Shown here: one piece after another, positions 22,176-33,120 of the stretch
Layout: each line of letters opens with the position of its first letter
Numbering within the stretch: the stretch's first letter is position 1
Source of the DNA: Mesostigma viride
Lineage: Eukaryota; Streptophyta; Mesostigmatophyceae; Mesostigmatales; Mesostigmataceae
Length of the DNA stretch: 64,000 bases
Assembly (NCBI GenBank): GCA_009746045.1
Contig: RPFO01000154.1
Location: forward strand, 3,371,763 to 3,435,762
Reading direction: 5' to 3'
Program-made: the position numbers and the translations under genes
The notes under the pieces: generated by a model
What the model saw: the letters and a program-made list of their open reading frames with translations, nothing else
Database searches by the model: none
Told to the model about the DNA's origin: nothing

Positions 22176-23889
22176 GTACGTCTATTATCCAGTGGTTACC
22201 CCCGAAGTCTATTGCGTTTAGAAATCCCTTTATTCTAAGCTTTCAGCACGGTTTCCTGGAAGGGTGCGTTGTTTTGTTCGCCGCTTGCTGCATGCACGTC
22301 TCTAGTTTTCCGGCAGCTTTCAACCGATTCGCTTACGTTATGCGTGGCAAGCTCTGAAATCCTGTCTAGGATTGGGTAATATCAAGGTAAGCTGCTACGT
22401 TAATGTAATGATATATGGAAGGATTTGGATGGCAGAGTGCTTATATTGCATATTCAACACGTACCCCGGCATGCCTCGAGGGCGGCATGCAACAAGCTGG
22501 CGAGCATATGAACCGTGCGTCTCAACGTGCTGGGAAACAAGGTGGCTATACTTCTCTTGCTGGCCATGCTTTGTATATGTGTAAGCTATGCTTACGTGTG
22601 TGTTCTCTTTAGATTTGTGGATCACAGCCACTATGCATCACAATCAATGTGCTCTCAAGGATGCTAGCCATGCTTATGAGGATGGCTGCAAGCCATTTCT
22701 CTTATGGCTTTGCTGTATTTCGTGTTTGCGCTTACAGTTCTGTTTTGTTGGTTGGTTTTTGAACGGGGTGATGTGAACCTGCAGGGTTAGAACATTGTGT
22801 TATTATTGCTGGTTGATTGAGGCATCATCCTCTACTCTAAGTCAGCATAGCACGTGTATATGAGCATGCTGTTTATGCACCTTATTGTTGAGCATGGTTT
22901 ACAACCATGGTGAGGTGTGGGGTGTGGCTAGCATGTACGAGTCACCCATCTAATCCCACATGTTTCTGTTGCTATTGAACGTTGCTTGGGCCTCTAAACA
23001 TTTCTGTTATTACCAATGAAGATTGCCAACTATGCTACCATAGTGTGGTGCTGCATGCTATGAATGACCTCTCTAGTACTCAAGGCTCATGCTCAGCTTG
23101 ATCCTGCATTTGGTGGCTGTTTGTATAACTCAATTGGCGGCCGTCTATGTTAGGATTCTGATGATTTGTGGTGGGCAGGTGATGAAAAGGGTTATGTTTG
23201 AGCTCATGCCAGTCTATACTAGGGTTGAGGGGTGGCAGTTGAGGACACTAGTTTATGCCATCAGTCTAGCTCAGAATGACCTGAATTTTGATTCCAAGAT
23301 AGTTTGTATGATAAATAACTTGCTGGCACCTTGTTTGCCCCACTTGGTGGTGGGCAAGGTTGTGATTGGTGCAGCCATTTGGCATAAAACCGTATTTTCG
23401 TGCATTTTTTTTTTTCATACAAAAGTGATGTTTGTTCACATACGTGGTCAGAATGAGCTGAAAATTGGTCCCATTGATATTCCCACCCTGTGGAAGTTAT
23501 CTATATCTCCCTGGGCCCAACCCATGCGTATTTGATTTGATTTTTTTTTTTAGTCACAAAAAAGACGTATTTTTCGGTAAACTGCCAAAGTATGCCCAGA
23601 CGTGCGATTTTGGTGCTGCAAATTAGCTCCATTCCTTGGTCTGGGTGGGGATTTGACTGGAATATGGTGTTTGGTACACAAGTGTGGGGGGGTTGTCCTA
23701 GGCAATCCGTGCTTTTAGGGGGTGTGCGCGCCAAAAAAAGCTCCCTGCACATGTATTGTGATGGGCCTTGAACTCAAAAAGTAGCCAGATGCATGCCCAA
23801 GGGTCATATTTAGGGCCCCCCATCATAATTTGCATTGCCAGCATGGGTATTGAGTGCAAAACATGTGTATTCAATTTGGGGGGGGGGCA
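22176..23889 (+). other. TTAA-1 right arm, no recognised gene
   Basis: The longest frame is 23089-23535 (148 codons from an alternative start), without a recognised domain. A G-run sits just inside the right TIR at 23880-23887. Confidence 0.4.
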
Positions 23890-23909
23890 GGTCCGTCCGG
23901 ACCCCTTAA

Positions 23910-24417
23910 GGCTCTCAGGGCCTCATCCACCTTTCACCAATCATCTCCTGCAATTATAGAGCATTGATTCAAACCTATCAGGAACGCACCCTGACACCTG
24001 AAGCAGCCATTGAACAGTGGCCTACCTTTATCACTGATCTGAAACAGCTAGTGCTTACCAATAACCACATGGAAGCAGTAGAACGTTTCAACTGGCTTGC
24101 TGCATATAAGGTGAACAAGAATAACCTCTCTGGGGATGCAAAAACATACAGGGTAATGATAGAGAAAGACCTTGAGCTTCTCAAGCTTCAACCAAGGTAT
24201 CTCATCCACACCTGGCTAACAAAAGCTAATTTGCAACCCTCTGTCCTGGCTACCCTGCTTACAGGCCTCAAGTCCCTCTGGGATAACTTCAGAGCTGCCA
24301 TGCTCTATATCGAGGAGGCAGTGGACCCCCTGGGTACTGGCAACCCCCAGGCCCAGGACCCCAAGGTCCAGGGTGTCCAAGGCCACAAGCGCAAGGTTGG
24401 GGCCAGCCAGGGGGGGG
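23910..24417 (+). pseudogene. gag: Cop-B capsid region of Gag, continued after TTAA-1
   Basis: Helix-rich sequence such as YQERTLTPEAAIEQWPTFI and LLTGLKSLWDNFRAAMLYI aligns by position and pattern with the Cop-D capsid (FQRRYPKWQDTQ, YWEDMKEALDYI). Frameshifts lie near 23960 and at a run of eight G at 24410-24417, where the frame passes to the zinc-knuckle region. Confidence 0.65.
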
Positions 24418-25740
24418 CACCCAAGACCCACAAAGTCCTCCCACCAAGGGGGCAGTGGCTCTCAGGGGCGTGGCAACACGTGGCACCGTGTGCCCCTGCA
24501 TGGCAACCCCAACAACAACAACAACAACAACAATAACAACAACAGGTCCCAGCAGGGCACTAACAACAACAGGTCCCAGCAGGGCCACAACAACAACAAC
24601 AACAGGTCCCATCAGGGCCATAACCACAACAACAATCGGTCCCAGCAGGGCAACAATAAAAATAACAACAACAACCAACCTGGAAACCCTGGCATACGGT
24701 GCCTGAGGTGCTTCCAGAGGGGGCATGACAGGAATCACTGCCCCAACAACGACTCCCTGGACACAAACGTGGATCTCTGCCCGGGTTGCTGGCACGCACG
24801 TCATCCCCTGGGACCTCCAGGCAGCCGGTGCAACAGGACTCGCTACCAAAAACAATGTGAGTTCTCTCACCTTGCTTACTCTGAGGATGATGATCTCATT
24901 ACCATTGGGGATGGCAGCCAGGGCATAATTGATTTTGAGGCAGCAACCTTACTGTCCTCCCAACACCCTGTCCTGGAACCTTACATAAAAGCACTAACCC
25001 CTACTGTTGACAACTCCATAGATATCAAGGAGCTTGCTCATCAGCTGCACCTAGCCATGGGTCATGAAACAGTGGCTGAGGAACTGGCCAAACGGCTGGG
25101 GGGTAGTAGCATGGGAAAACCACTCAGGAATGCAGTAAAACTGGCTAGACAACACTGTCAAGAATGTCAGTTCAATAGCCCCAAACCTCAAAAATGGCAT
25201 ACTGCAACTCCTTCCACCACTAGGGGCATGATAGTGGGGGATGTGATGCACATCAACAAAGATGTCCAACCCTACCTGATCCTAAAAGATTCATGGTCCA
25301 GGTTCACAGTAATGGAACCCCTACCTGGCATGTCTGCAGGGCAGCTACGTGTTGCACTCATGATTGCTTTACCCAGATTCTACCCAGTTGACAGAATTTT
25401 GCTTGATCAACAATTTTCTTGTCTGACTGACCTGGAAGGGTGTGAAGCAATAGAGATTGCTGGGCTGGAAGATCATGAGGGTCAGGGGGTCATTGAAAGA
25501 ACCATCAGATCTGTCAAAACCCTACTAGCCAAAAATCCTTCCAAGGATGCTACTTCAGGGGTATACTGTGACAGGGCACTCTGGTGTCATGAAATGTGCA
25601 CAACCCTAAACATGAGACCTGTATTGCATGCCAAGTGGGGTGAAATAATCCCAGCAGGCCTGCAGGCAGGCGTATATCCCCCAGAGGTGATAGCACTGTA
25701 CAATGACTGCACGTGCACAAACCTCAGCAAAACTGGCAGA
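24418..25740 (+). pseudogene. Cop-B double zinc knuckle and integrase
   Basis: After an Asn-rich run coded by CAA/AAC repeats (24510-24680) the frame gives CLRCFQRGHDRNHC, a standard CCHC knuckle, then a second cysteine cluster (LCPGCW...C). The integrase follows: HLAMGH and HCQEC zinc ligands, first Asp in VGDVMHI, second Asp in LLDQQF, Glu in GVIERTI. Only 29 residues separate the last two acids. No protease motif lies between the knuckles and integrase. The frame ends at 25749 and passes to another frame near 25740. Confidence 0.8.
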
Positions 25741-27560
25741 AAAAGATAAAACCCATCCCAGGCCAGTATTCCAAAAAGGTGATCAAGTTCTCTATTACAA
25801 GGAAAACAGCTTTGGTAAGGTTGGAACTTGGCTAGGTCCAGTTACCATCCGTGGATTTACCAAAAAGAGCAAGACCGTGGAGGTCAAGCACAATATCAAT
25901 GGGAAGCGTCACAGGGTGAGCTGTCATAGAATTAAGAAGTATTATTCTCCCATGGGCCGGGCCCACTTCAAATGTTCCGAAAAGTGTGACACTTTTGGTC
26001 GTTTTTTTTACTTTTTCGACGATCGTCACTCTGCAGAGTGATTCGTCGTGCGAAATCGTGCGAAATTGTGCGAAATTTGCTGAAATCGTGTGAAATTTGC
26101 TGAAATCGTGCGAATTTGTGCGAAATTTGCTGAAATTGTGCGAAATTTCATGTGAAAAATGTCGACGGTAAAAAATTTTGATGTGCACAACGTGTGTGAA
26201 TTCATGCGAAATTTTGTCAAACGTCACTCCCCAAAACGACCCTTGGTTGAAATCCATGCGAAATTGTGCGAAATCATGCAAAATTGTGCGAAATCGTGCG
26301 AAATCGTGCGAAAATGTGTGAAAATTTTGCGAAAATCACGCGAAAATCACGCGAACTCGTGCGAAATTTTATTTTTTTTTTGCGAAAAACGACCAAAAGT
26401 GTCACACACTTGGCTTGGACGGCGGAACATTTGAAGTGGGCCCGGCCCATGGCAGACGTGCCTGGGGAAGAGTCTTTAAGCATGGACTCACTACTTCTAT
26501 CTGGCAACGCCAGCATGCCCAGCAGTAGCCCTGAGCCACCAATTACTGCTGTTGACAGCACCACAGCACCCTCTGTGAACCCTTCCACCCTCAGTGAAGC
26601 CAGGCCCACTTCACAACCTGGGGATTGCTTAACCAGGCACGAGGTAGCTGGGTTGGAAGCATTAGCTCAGCCCCAAGGCACGAACCTGTCTGCCAAACCT
26701 CCCGCTCTGAGGTCCAAATTGGCAGTCGCCTTGCAAGCACTACACAGGTCACATAAGCAACAAGCTGCTGTGGCCGAAGGGCTGGCAAAAGTCTCAGCTG
26801 TGTGCACTAGTCAGGACCCCTGGACCCTGGCAATAGACACTCAGGCACAGGTCAGTGTGATCAGTGCACAAGCCATCCCTGGTCTTGAGATTGCACCTTC
26901 ATTTTGGGCACGGGTGCAGGATTTCTCAGGCCAAAGCTCACTGGATGTAGTGGGACAAGTGATGCTCCCTATACTTGGTATTCAGACACCCTTCCAGGTG
27001 GTGGAGGGGTACTCTGGTAACACCTTGTTGGGGGAACCTTTTGTATCCTATCCTGGGGTGCTTATCTCAGCTAATGAGCTCAGTGTCACAGGGGTGGGTG
27101 CAGTTCCTCTGGACCACTTTAAAATCCCTCTCTCCAGTATTGTCCCTGGTATGGATGCTGTCATCAAGGCAGTCAACACTCAGTATGCACCAGGGGAGAT
27201 CCCTGATCTGGACAAGTTAGTGCACAGCCAGTTCCTCCATCCCTCAGCCTTTGGGCTGGGTAAGTGGGACATAGCCATGCACTCACCCCACCAAATCTCC
27301 CACGTCATACAAGAATGCAAAACACAAAAAGGGTTTACCAAGTGGCTGATGGCCATTGTCCACCAAGCCAGGCAGGAATGGGTCCTGCCCAACCCCAAAA
27401 ACCCTCAATACAAACCTCCTGTCACCCCTTCATGGGACGTGCCAGAGGGAGCCAAAAAGCTCAGATTAAAATTTGTTCTCAAACAAAAACCACAAAAAGT
27501 GGGCTCCCCAATCTTCCATGCCAGACCATGTGTCACAGAATTAAAGGGGACATCCACACT
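25741..27560 (+). pseudogene. Cop-B integrase C-terminus and protease-like domain, split by MITE-1
   Basis: 25741-25955 gives the SH3-like integrase tail (VLYYKENSFGKVGTWLGPVT). After MITE-1 the same frame resumes exactly (YYSP, then MADVPGEE). The protease-like domain reads AIDTQAQVSVIS, then DFSGQSSLDVVGQ, and closes with TLLGEPFVSY. The catalytic Asp-Thr is present but the usual Gly is Gln. The frame then runs into the RT N-terminus (LRLKFVLK) and shifts near 27560. Confidence 0.78.
25956..26446. mobile_element. MITE-1, 491-bp inverted-repeat element
   Basis: 24-bp perfect terminal repeats starting GCCGGGCCCACTTC, with a second matched block (GTGTGACACTTTTGGTCG) further in. CCATGG flanks both sides (25950-25955, 26447-26452); because the end is palindromic the TSD could be 4-7 bp. 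The interior is full of GCGAAAT(C/T)GTG repeats. Removal restores the Cop-B frame. Confidence 0.85.
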
Positions 27561-28868
27561 GCCAAAAGGGGAAACTACACACCTGGGCTGCAACAAACCT
27601 CACTCAGGATCATGCTCTCCCTATTCCTCCACAACCTCAATGCAGGCCAAGACTATGTCTGCAAAGCCACTGATATTAAAAGGGCCTTCCTCAGGGGGGA
27701 CCCAGAAAAGGCTGAATCTGTGTGGAAAGGGAAGGTGTACGTGGTAGACACCCCAGCTGTGTGGAAACCTTACATTGATGAGCCCCACCTTATCATCAAC
27801 ATTGGGGTGGAAGGGCTTGTCAGTGCCCCAAAAATTTTCAGAGACTCAGCAGAGGAAGTATTCAAAAAGCTCAAGGCCACGTATGATGACCTGGACCCAT
27901 GCTTTTTTGTTGTACCCACCCCCTCTGGACTGCTGTTCTTTGTGTGGCATGGAGATGACCAACTCATTTGTGGGCCTAGAGCTGAGGTGGAAAAATTTAT
28001 TCAGCAGGTCCAGGAATCATATGAGATTGGCAAACAGGTGGAATTGAGCACAACCCCCATCCAGTTCTGTGGCATCATGTTGCAGCTGCACAGGCAGCCA
28101 GATCAATGGGTCTGCTCTCTCTCTCCTCCTGCAGAATATATTCAAGATTGTCTAGATCTGCTGCATCACACCTGCCTCCCCTTACACATGTGTGCCACTG
28201 TTCAGGGCAAACTGGGGTGGTGGTCAGCCATCTGTGGGGCTCCCTTAGCTGTCATCAGCAGGGTCACCCATGATGTTCTAGTCAAGATAAAATGCAGTCA
28301 CATCAGGAAGTTGATCCATGACTGCCCCCCCTCATCCTCCATGGCCTGAATCTGATGGAAGACATCCACATCCACAGTGTCATGGACAGCTCCATGGAGA
28401 GCAGAACAATCAATCAGATGGGGGCACGGGAATCAGGGCTGTTTTTTCTCACCAACAGGTCAGATTACATGTCCCTCACTTCCTGGTACAGCAGGCTACA
28501 CCGCAGAAAACCTGGCAGCAGCAACTCAGCTGAATGTCGTGCTGTGGTGTCTGCTGCATTGCATGCTCGTTCCCTGCAGCACATGCTCACCTGGCTACAA
28601 ACCCAGGCAGGCAGCACATGCAATGTCATCTCACATCTCTATACTGACAGCTACTCTGTGATCAGTTTTCTAACCAAGAAATCTGTTTCTGCTGCTGTCC
28701 ACACTGACTTGGATTGGGTGATCCTCAAACAGGAGGCCACTTACTTTTCCAGCTGGACTCATGTGGATGATGAGGACAACCCTGGCAGCAGACGCTCTAA
28801 CGAAGCTGCGGGATGCTGCTCAGTGGCCAACAGTACCAGCTCCTCTTTCAGAACATGAACCCCTATGA
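27561..28868 (+). pseudogene. Cop-B reverse transcriptase and RNase H
   Basis: RT has DIKRAFLRGD and WHGDDQLICGP as its two catalytic boxes. RNase H has MDSSMESR, AECRAVV, YTDSYSV and ends at EDNP. A frame change lies near 28345 between RT and RNase H. A one-base insertion near 28785 shifts the last ADALTK motif; reading around it gives an end at 28868. The order RT then RNase H is as in copia. Confidence 0.82.
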
Positions 28869-29261
28869 TATCAGAGTCAGTGTTTGAATAAATGACTGGC
28901 CATAGCTCAGTACACAACCACCACACCCCCTTACCACAGCGATAGCTGCTGGGCGCCATAAAATTCAACACATTCGTTGTGGGGTGTGAGTGCTGGCTAG
29001 GTCAGATTTGTATCCATTTGCAGCTTGAGGACACAAGCTTTGTATCCACTTACTTAATGTGTGCTCCAATAACTGGCCAAACCAGCCAGCTGTGTACACC
29101 TTATTTAATGTGCAATATAACACCTGGCCAGAACAGCCAGCTGTAACCAACCTGGCTCAACCAGCCATGTCTCTTTTGTACCCCTAATCAACTTAAAAAC
29201 AATAACAATAATGTTGGGGGTGCAGACCTGCATTAAGAAATAAATAATAAAACAATACTGG
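28869..29261 (+). other. Cop-B 3' untranslated region
   Basis: Contains loose repeats of a phrase like TGGCCA(A/G)A(A/C)CAGCCAGCTGT (29070-29165). It ends in an A-rich tract and ACTGG just before the LTR, taken as the plus-strand primer site. Confidence 0.55.
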
Positions 29262-29746
29262 AGTTAGTCTCCATGCTTTGCTGTAGACTAAGTCTCAAAG
29301 GCATTGTGAATACAACGTATGAATAAGCCTTGTAAACCTACGTTGGTATGTGAATATAAATACCACGTGGGCTATGCAGATAGGAATGCTAGTCGAGTCG
29401 CATACGTTTCCCTAGATAGGTACTTTGGGTACTGGGGTACGTGACAGATGTCAGTACCCAGTATACGTAGTGTCCTGTCATTGGACGGTAATAGAGTATC
29501 CTAGATAGGGACCGTACTGCAGCGTGCATTGATCTGTGATCACACGATGCAGTGACTAGACTGCGACCTGTCATCGTGCGGCCTCGGGCCAACGGTCTGC
29601 ACCCAACGGTCACTGGCGGCGCAGCCAGTGAGAGGAACGTTGATAAAGGGTAAACCTATTTTCTAATGAACCAAGCAATTCATTGCTCTCAGCACTCTGT
29701 GTTCTCAAGCATAATTTGTACCAAGTCGGCCGTTCGTATTCTAACT
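29262..29746 (+). repeat. Cop-B 3' LTR
   Basis: 485 bp; the 4 extra bases relative to the 5' copy are near 29711. AGTT/AACT ends; TSD GGGCC at 29747-29751. Confidence 0.95.
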
Positions 29747-29751
29747 GGGCC

Positions 29752-29860
29752 CTAGCAGGTCTGATCAACCTCAAGGGACCAAGTGGTCTGTGGCTGAGTG
29801 GGCACAAGCAAGGTGAGGCTTGTTTCAAACTGGTCCAGCTCCAAAAGAAGAAAGGGTTGG
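29752..29860 (+). other. Cop-A 3' untranslated region, last part, with polypurine tract
   Basis: Ends in AAAAGAAGAAAGGGTTGG (29843-29860) directly before the LTR. Cop-C has a near match (AAGAAAAGAAAGGATTGG) in the same place. Confidence 0.75.
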
Positions 29861-30514
29861 AGTTAGCATTTTGGGCAACCAATATGCTAAGTGGATGCAG
29901 TTTGGAAAGACCTTTCCAACGCCGTGCTGACCGCCTGAAACAGACAAGGGACGAGAAAGATATGAGGTCCCAAAGTCCTAGCCATCCGTGGCCGACTAGG
30001 GTGCAGTCCTCTGGTATAGTGGACAGGACACGTGGCAGGCCGTGCCTGCGCAGGCTTAGCCTGCATGACTATCACGTGACTGTGGTCCACGTAGACCAGG
30101 AGGAGCAGCAGCCTGTGACTGGTGGGGTACTGGAGCTGGCACAGGACTGCAAGGATACTAGACCTTGCAGGCTTGTGACAGGTCCTGTACTTCCTAGGTT
30201 GCAGAGTCTAGGCAAATCCAGTTCGTCCTGGCTCTGCACTGATCATTGCCAGTGGACGTTGAGGATTTGCTTGCACGCCTGCACGTGCCTCGTCACGCCG
30301 ATGGGAACGAGGAACAACACAAAGGATATAGCTTGGTCATGGGGGATGACCAGCTATCTTGGCAAGCACGAACCGAGGCTCCCACATTGGACGTGGAAGT
30401 ATTCACCGTGGTCGTGGCTTGGTGCACGGGTTAAAAGGTTGCTGCCTGCAACTTTGGCTCATCCCGTTGTGCGTGAAAGACCAGGAGCTCACGCTCTGGG
30501 CTTTGTTGCTAACT
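29861..30514 (+). repeat. Cop-A 3' LTR
   Basis: 654 bp beginning AGTTAGCA and ending TGCTAACT. Only one copy is in the window, so the limits come from the polypurine tract on the left and the resumption of Cop-H RT on the right. Confidence 0.85.
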
Positions 30515-32498
30515 CACAGATGCTGGCAAACCAGGCCCACATGCCTCTCAACTCAGGACCTGCAGCCTGGGTGATCTTCTCTGGCAAGGCCTTCACAATG
30601 GTCTGTTTATAAACTCCTCCAGCCTGAAGCCTGATACTCCACTCCCCATCCCTCCTGAACAGGGTACTCCTGCATTCCACAGAACACTACAGGCTTGTTG
30701 GGTTCCTGCCACAGCTCCTTGCCCAGTGAAAACTTGCCACTGATGACAGGAATAAACTTCTTCAGCCAGGTCGTGGGGGCTAGCAAATGCAGATCATCTC
30801 CATGCAAACTAGCACACACTGGCAGACCCTCCCATTGGGCCAGCAACAAACAGGGATCAACTGAAGACACTCTCAAGCCACACTCACTGATCAGAGCTTC
30901 CTGCAGCGTGAGTCTCCAGATGATTGGGCTCGACCTGAGTCCTTTCAGGCCCTTCAGAATAACCAGGAAATGTTGATGCAGCTCCAGCTACCAGATAGCA
31001 GGCACCTCAACACAGTAAGGCTCATCCTGCTTCCACACCCTCCTGGCCACTTCTGGATCAGATTTTAAAAATGCCCTCTTGAAGTCCAGCAGCACTGATG
31101 ACATAGATAGCTGCTCCCCTGTTTAGTAACCCCACGTAGAGACATAGCAAAATTCTCCATGTGTCGTGTAACATTCCTGGCGTGTACAGCTCCTCTCCTA
31201 TAGCAGACTCCCCGTGCCGTGATACTCATTCAGGACAGGCCTGACATGGGGCACTGATACCTCATCCACAACCTAGTTCCTCTTCAGCACAAATCTCAAA
31301 GCAAGCTTCCTTGATGCTGGGGGACGCCTGTCTGTTGGTGCAGCACACTCAAACTGCAACCACTCCTCCAATGCCTTGGAGAAGGCGAGCTTCCAAGCCT
31401 CAAACAAAGCAGGCGAGCTCATCTCTTGGACTAGCTGGTCATATGTCAAAGGAGAGTGTGCAGCAAGGCTCCTGTGAGTTATGCCAATACTGCTGGGGTG
31501 CAACACAGCTGGAATCACCAAACTGGCTGCTGGGGGCACCTCCCCTTCATCCCATTTTTTTACACCCTTGACCGGCTTGGCCCTGCACCTGATTGGAAAT
31601 GTTGTCCTGAAATTTTCTAGGGGAATCATCCCCCAGCCATCTCTTCTCAGAGCTGTAGCTCTGATAGAAATCCCAGGATTGCCCAGAAAATTCTGACCCA
31701 AAATCACAGGGCCATCATAGTCCTCTAGGACAAGGAAGGTCACATCCACACCCATGACAGGGGCAGTAACCTCTCCCAACACCCTTAGATGCGTCCTACC
31801 ACTGAAATCAGACACCCAGGGGCAACTTGGTTCACCGACCAGCAGTTCTCCTGTATGCTGAGGTCCCATGACAGAAACCTGTGCATTGGTATCTATTTCC
31901 ATGGCAGCTACCTCAGGTTCATCCAACTGGACAAGCTTGGACACCTTAGGCTCCTTCTTGGCTCTTTGCAAAGCCTGTACAATATCTGATAGACGCACAC
32001 CCCTAGGCCTGGTGTCGGGCCGTTCCGGAGGTGCAGCCTGTCCGCCTGCTTGCCTAACCACCGTATGTGAAGGTACCCCAGGGGCCGGGCCAGGGTCACC
32101 CTGAGGGCTCGATACAGCTGTAGCACCCTGATCAGGAAGTTCCACGTCACCCCCGCCTTGTACACCAACGGGCACCTGGAAGAGGTCTCCTTGATTACCT
32201 CCCCGGGGACGGATCTTTGACCAGGACAGACGGTGCACTGCTTGGGAGCCATCAATGGCCACCCAGCACTTATGGCCAGCGGCTTCTACTCGGGTCACCA
32301 CCCCATCATGCCAGCTGCCACGTTTCCCTGGAAAGCTTGGCTCCTTCCACACAACAACCTGTTGTCCAACGTTAGGTTCTAGGACACTCCAGCCCTTGTC
32401 TTTCTGCCTAGGAGACCTGGCATGAGACTGCTTGGGCTTTCTAGCAACTAGCCTGCACCTGCAAGCTTGAGCAACCTGTTGGCAAATGGAGTACAACT
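30515..32498 (-). pseudogene. Cop-H pol: RT part, protease-like domain, integrase C-terminus
   Basis: From right to left: integrase zinc region (SICQQVAQACRC), then directly RQKDKGWSV of the integrase tail. The catalytic core is missing: relative to Cop-C, 510 bp (47899-48408) are deleted, in frame. The protease-like domain follows (EIDTNAQVSVM, ILGQNFL) in a 407-codon frame (32496-31273) that ends at a TAG created by a 3-bp insertion. RT beyond it is broken but keeps LHGDDLHLL near 30780. RT is cut at 30514 by Cop-A. Confidence 0.88.
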
Positions 32499-32710
32499 AG
32501 TTATTATAAATAGTGACGGAACCTTTTTGCCACTTGGCAATTAGGTCCGTCACTATTTATCCGGCGAAAACCACTCGCCGGCATCTATTCCGCGTTAAGT
32601 TCACGTGAACGTGGCGCGGAATTGATGCCGGCGAGTGGTTTTCGCCGGATAAATAGTGACGGACCTAATTGCCAAGTGGCAAAAAGGTTCCGTCACTATT
32701 TATAATAACT
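32499..32710. repeat. FB-1 palindrome P1
   Basis: Near-perfect palindrome with its centre in TTCACGTGAA at 32604/32605. Each arm carries AATAGTGACGGA and GCCGGCGAGTGG-type blocks. Confidence 0.92.
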
Positions 32711-32908
32711 AAAACGTCGTAGTGTGGGGGCCGATATCTATCGTACCGCTAATGCCTACTGCAGTACCGAATCTCGCCTTAACGATATTCCAACCGGGCA
32801 TATTTTCCCTTCTGGCACTTTCGTTTGGCCTTCTGGTATCAATTCCTTCCGGTATTCGGAAATACCCGTGTCACCACAGGGATTCGAACCCCCGACTTAC
32901 GAGGTCTT
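32711..32908. repeat. FB-1 spacer S1
   Basis: Reverse complement of S2 with at least one base difference near 32797. It includes the minus-strand T-arm-like block described for S2. Confidence 0.88.
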
Positions 32909-33120
32909 AGTTATTATAAATAGTGACGGAACCTTTTTGCCACTTGGCAATTAGGTCCGTCACTATTTATCCGGCGAAAACCACTCGCCGGCATCAATTC
33001 CGCGCCACGTTCACGTGAACTTAACGCGGAATAGATGCCGGCGAGTGGTTTTCGCCGGATAAATAGTGACGGACCTAATTGCCAAGTGGCAAAAAGGTTC
33101 CGTCACTATTTATAATAACT
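32909..33120. repeat. FB-1 palindrome P2 (centre)
   Basis: Same palindrome as P1, here at the axis of the whole element. The short central segment is in the opposite orientation to that in P1. Confidence 0.92.

Larger units (their letters stand above)
17736..23905. mobile_element. TTAA-1, TTAA-inserting DNA transposon without recognised transposase
   Basis: 16-bp perfect inverted repeats GGGGTCCGGACGGACC (17736-17751 and 23890-23905) are flanked by TTAA at 17732-17735 and 23906-23909. Removing the element plus one TTAA joins the capsid frame of Cop-B across the site (codons Q-F-K). TTAA duplication is typical of piggyBac and Kolobok. No transposase was recognised in the arms, so it is probably non-autonomous or uses an unfamiliar enzyme. 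It carries CACTA-1. Confidence 0.85.
15378..29746 (+). mobile_element. Cop-B, copia-type LTR retrotransposon with nested insertions
   Basis: Direct repeats of 481 and 485 bp begin AGTTAG and end CTAACT, and GGGCC is duplicated at 15373-15377 and 29747-29751. By eye the LTRs differ by one substitution and one 4-bp indel. The 14.4-kb span shrinks to about 7.7 kb once TTAA-1 and MITE-1 are removed. The interior has a pre-gag coiled-coil ORF, capsid, two zinc knuckles, integrase, protease-like domain, RT and RNase H. Many frameshifts are present. Confidence 0.95.
1..30514 (+). mobile_element. Cop-A, copia-type LTR retrotransposon, 5' end outside the window
   Basis: The pieces are 1-4187, 14989-15377 and 29752-30514. 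Together they give the end of gag, pol, a 3' untranslated region, a polypurine tract and a 3' LTR. Gyp-1 and Cop-B interrupt the 3' untranslated part, and removing each with one TSD copy rejoins the sequence. On the right, the LTR ends at 30514 and the minus-strand RT of Cop-H resumes at once, so Cop-A sits inside Cop-H. The left flank should end in CACAG if the TSD is 5 bp, but it lies outside the window. Protein motifs are related to Cop-C but clearly diverged. Confidence 0.9.

Noticed and set aside
23089-23535. Membrane protein ORF in TTAA-1
   Set aside because: Alternative start, no homology recognised and no signature beyond some hydrophobic stretches; kept only as a remark.
23964-24536. 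A free-standing 190-codon gene
   Set aside because: It is the Cop-B capsid region; the start is a TTG and the upstream part continues before TTAA-1 in a related frame.
30607-30876. A separate small protein with HGDD
   Set aside because: It is a fragment of Cop-H RT between frameshifts.
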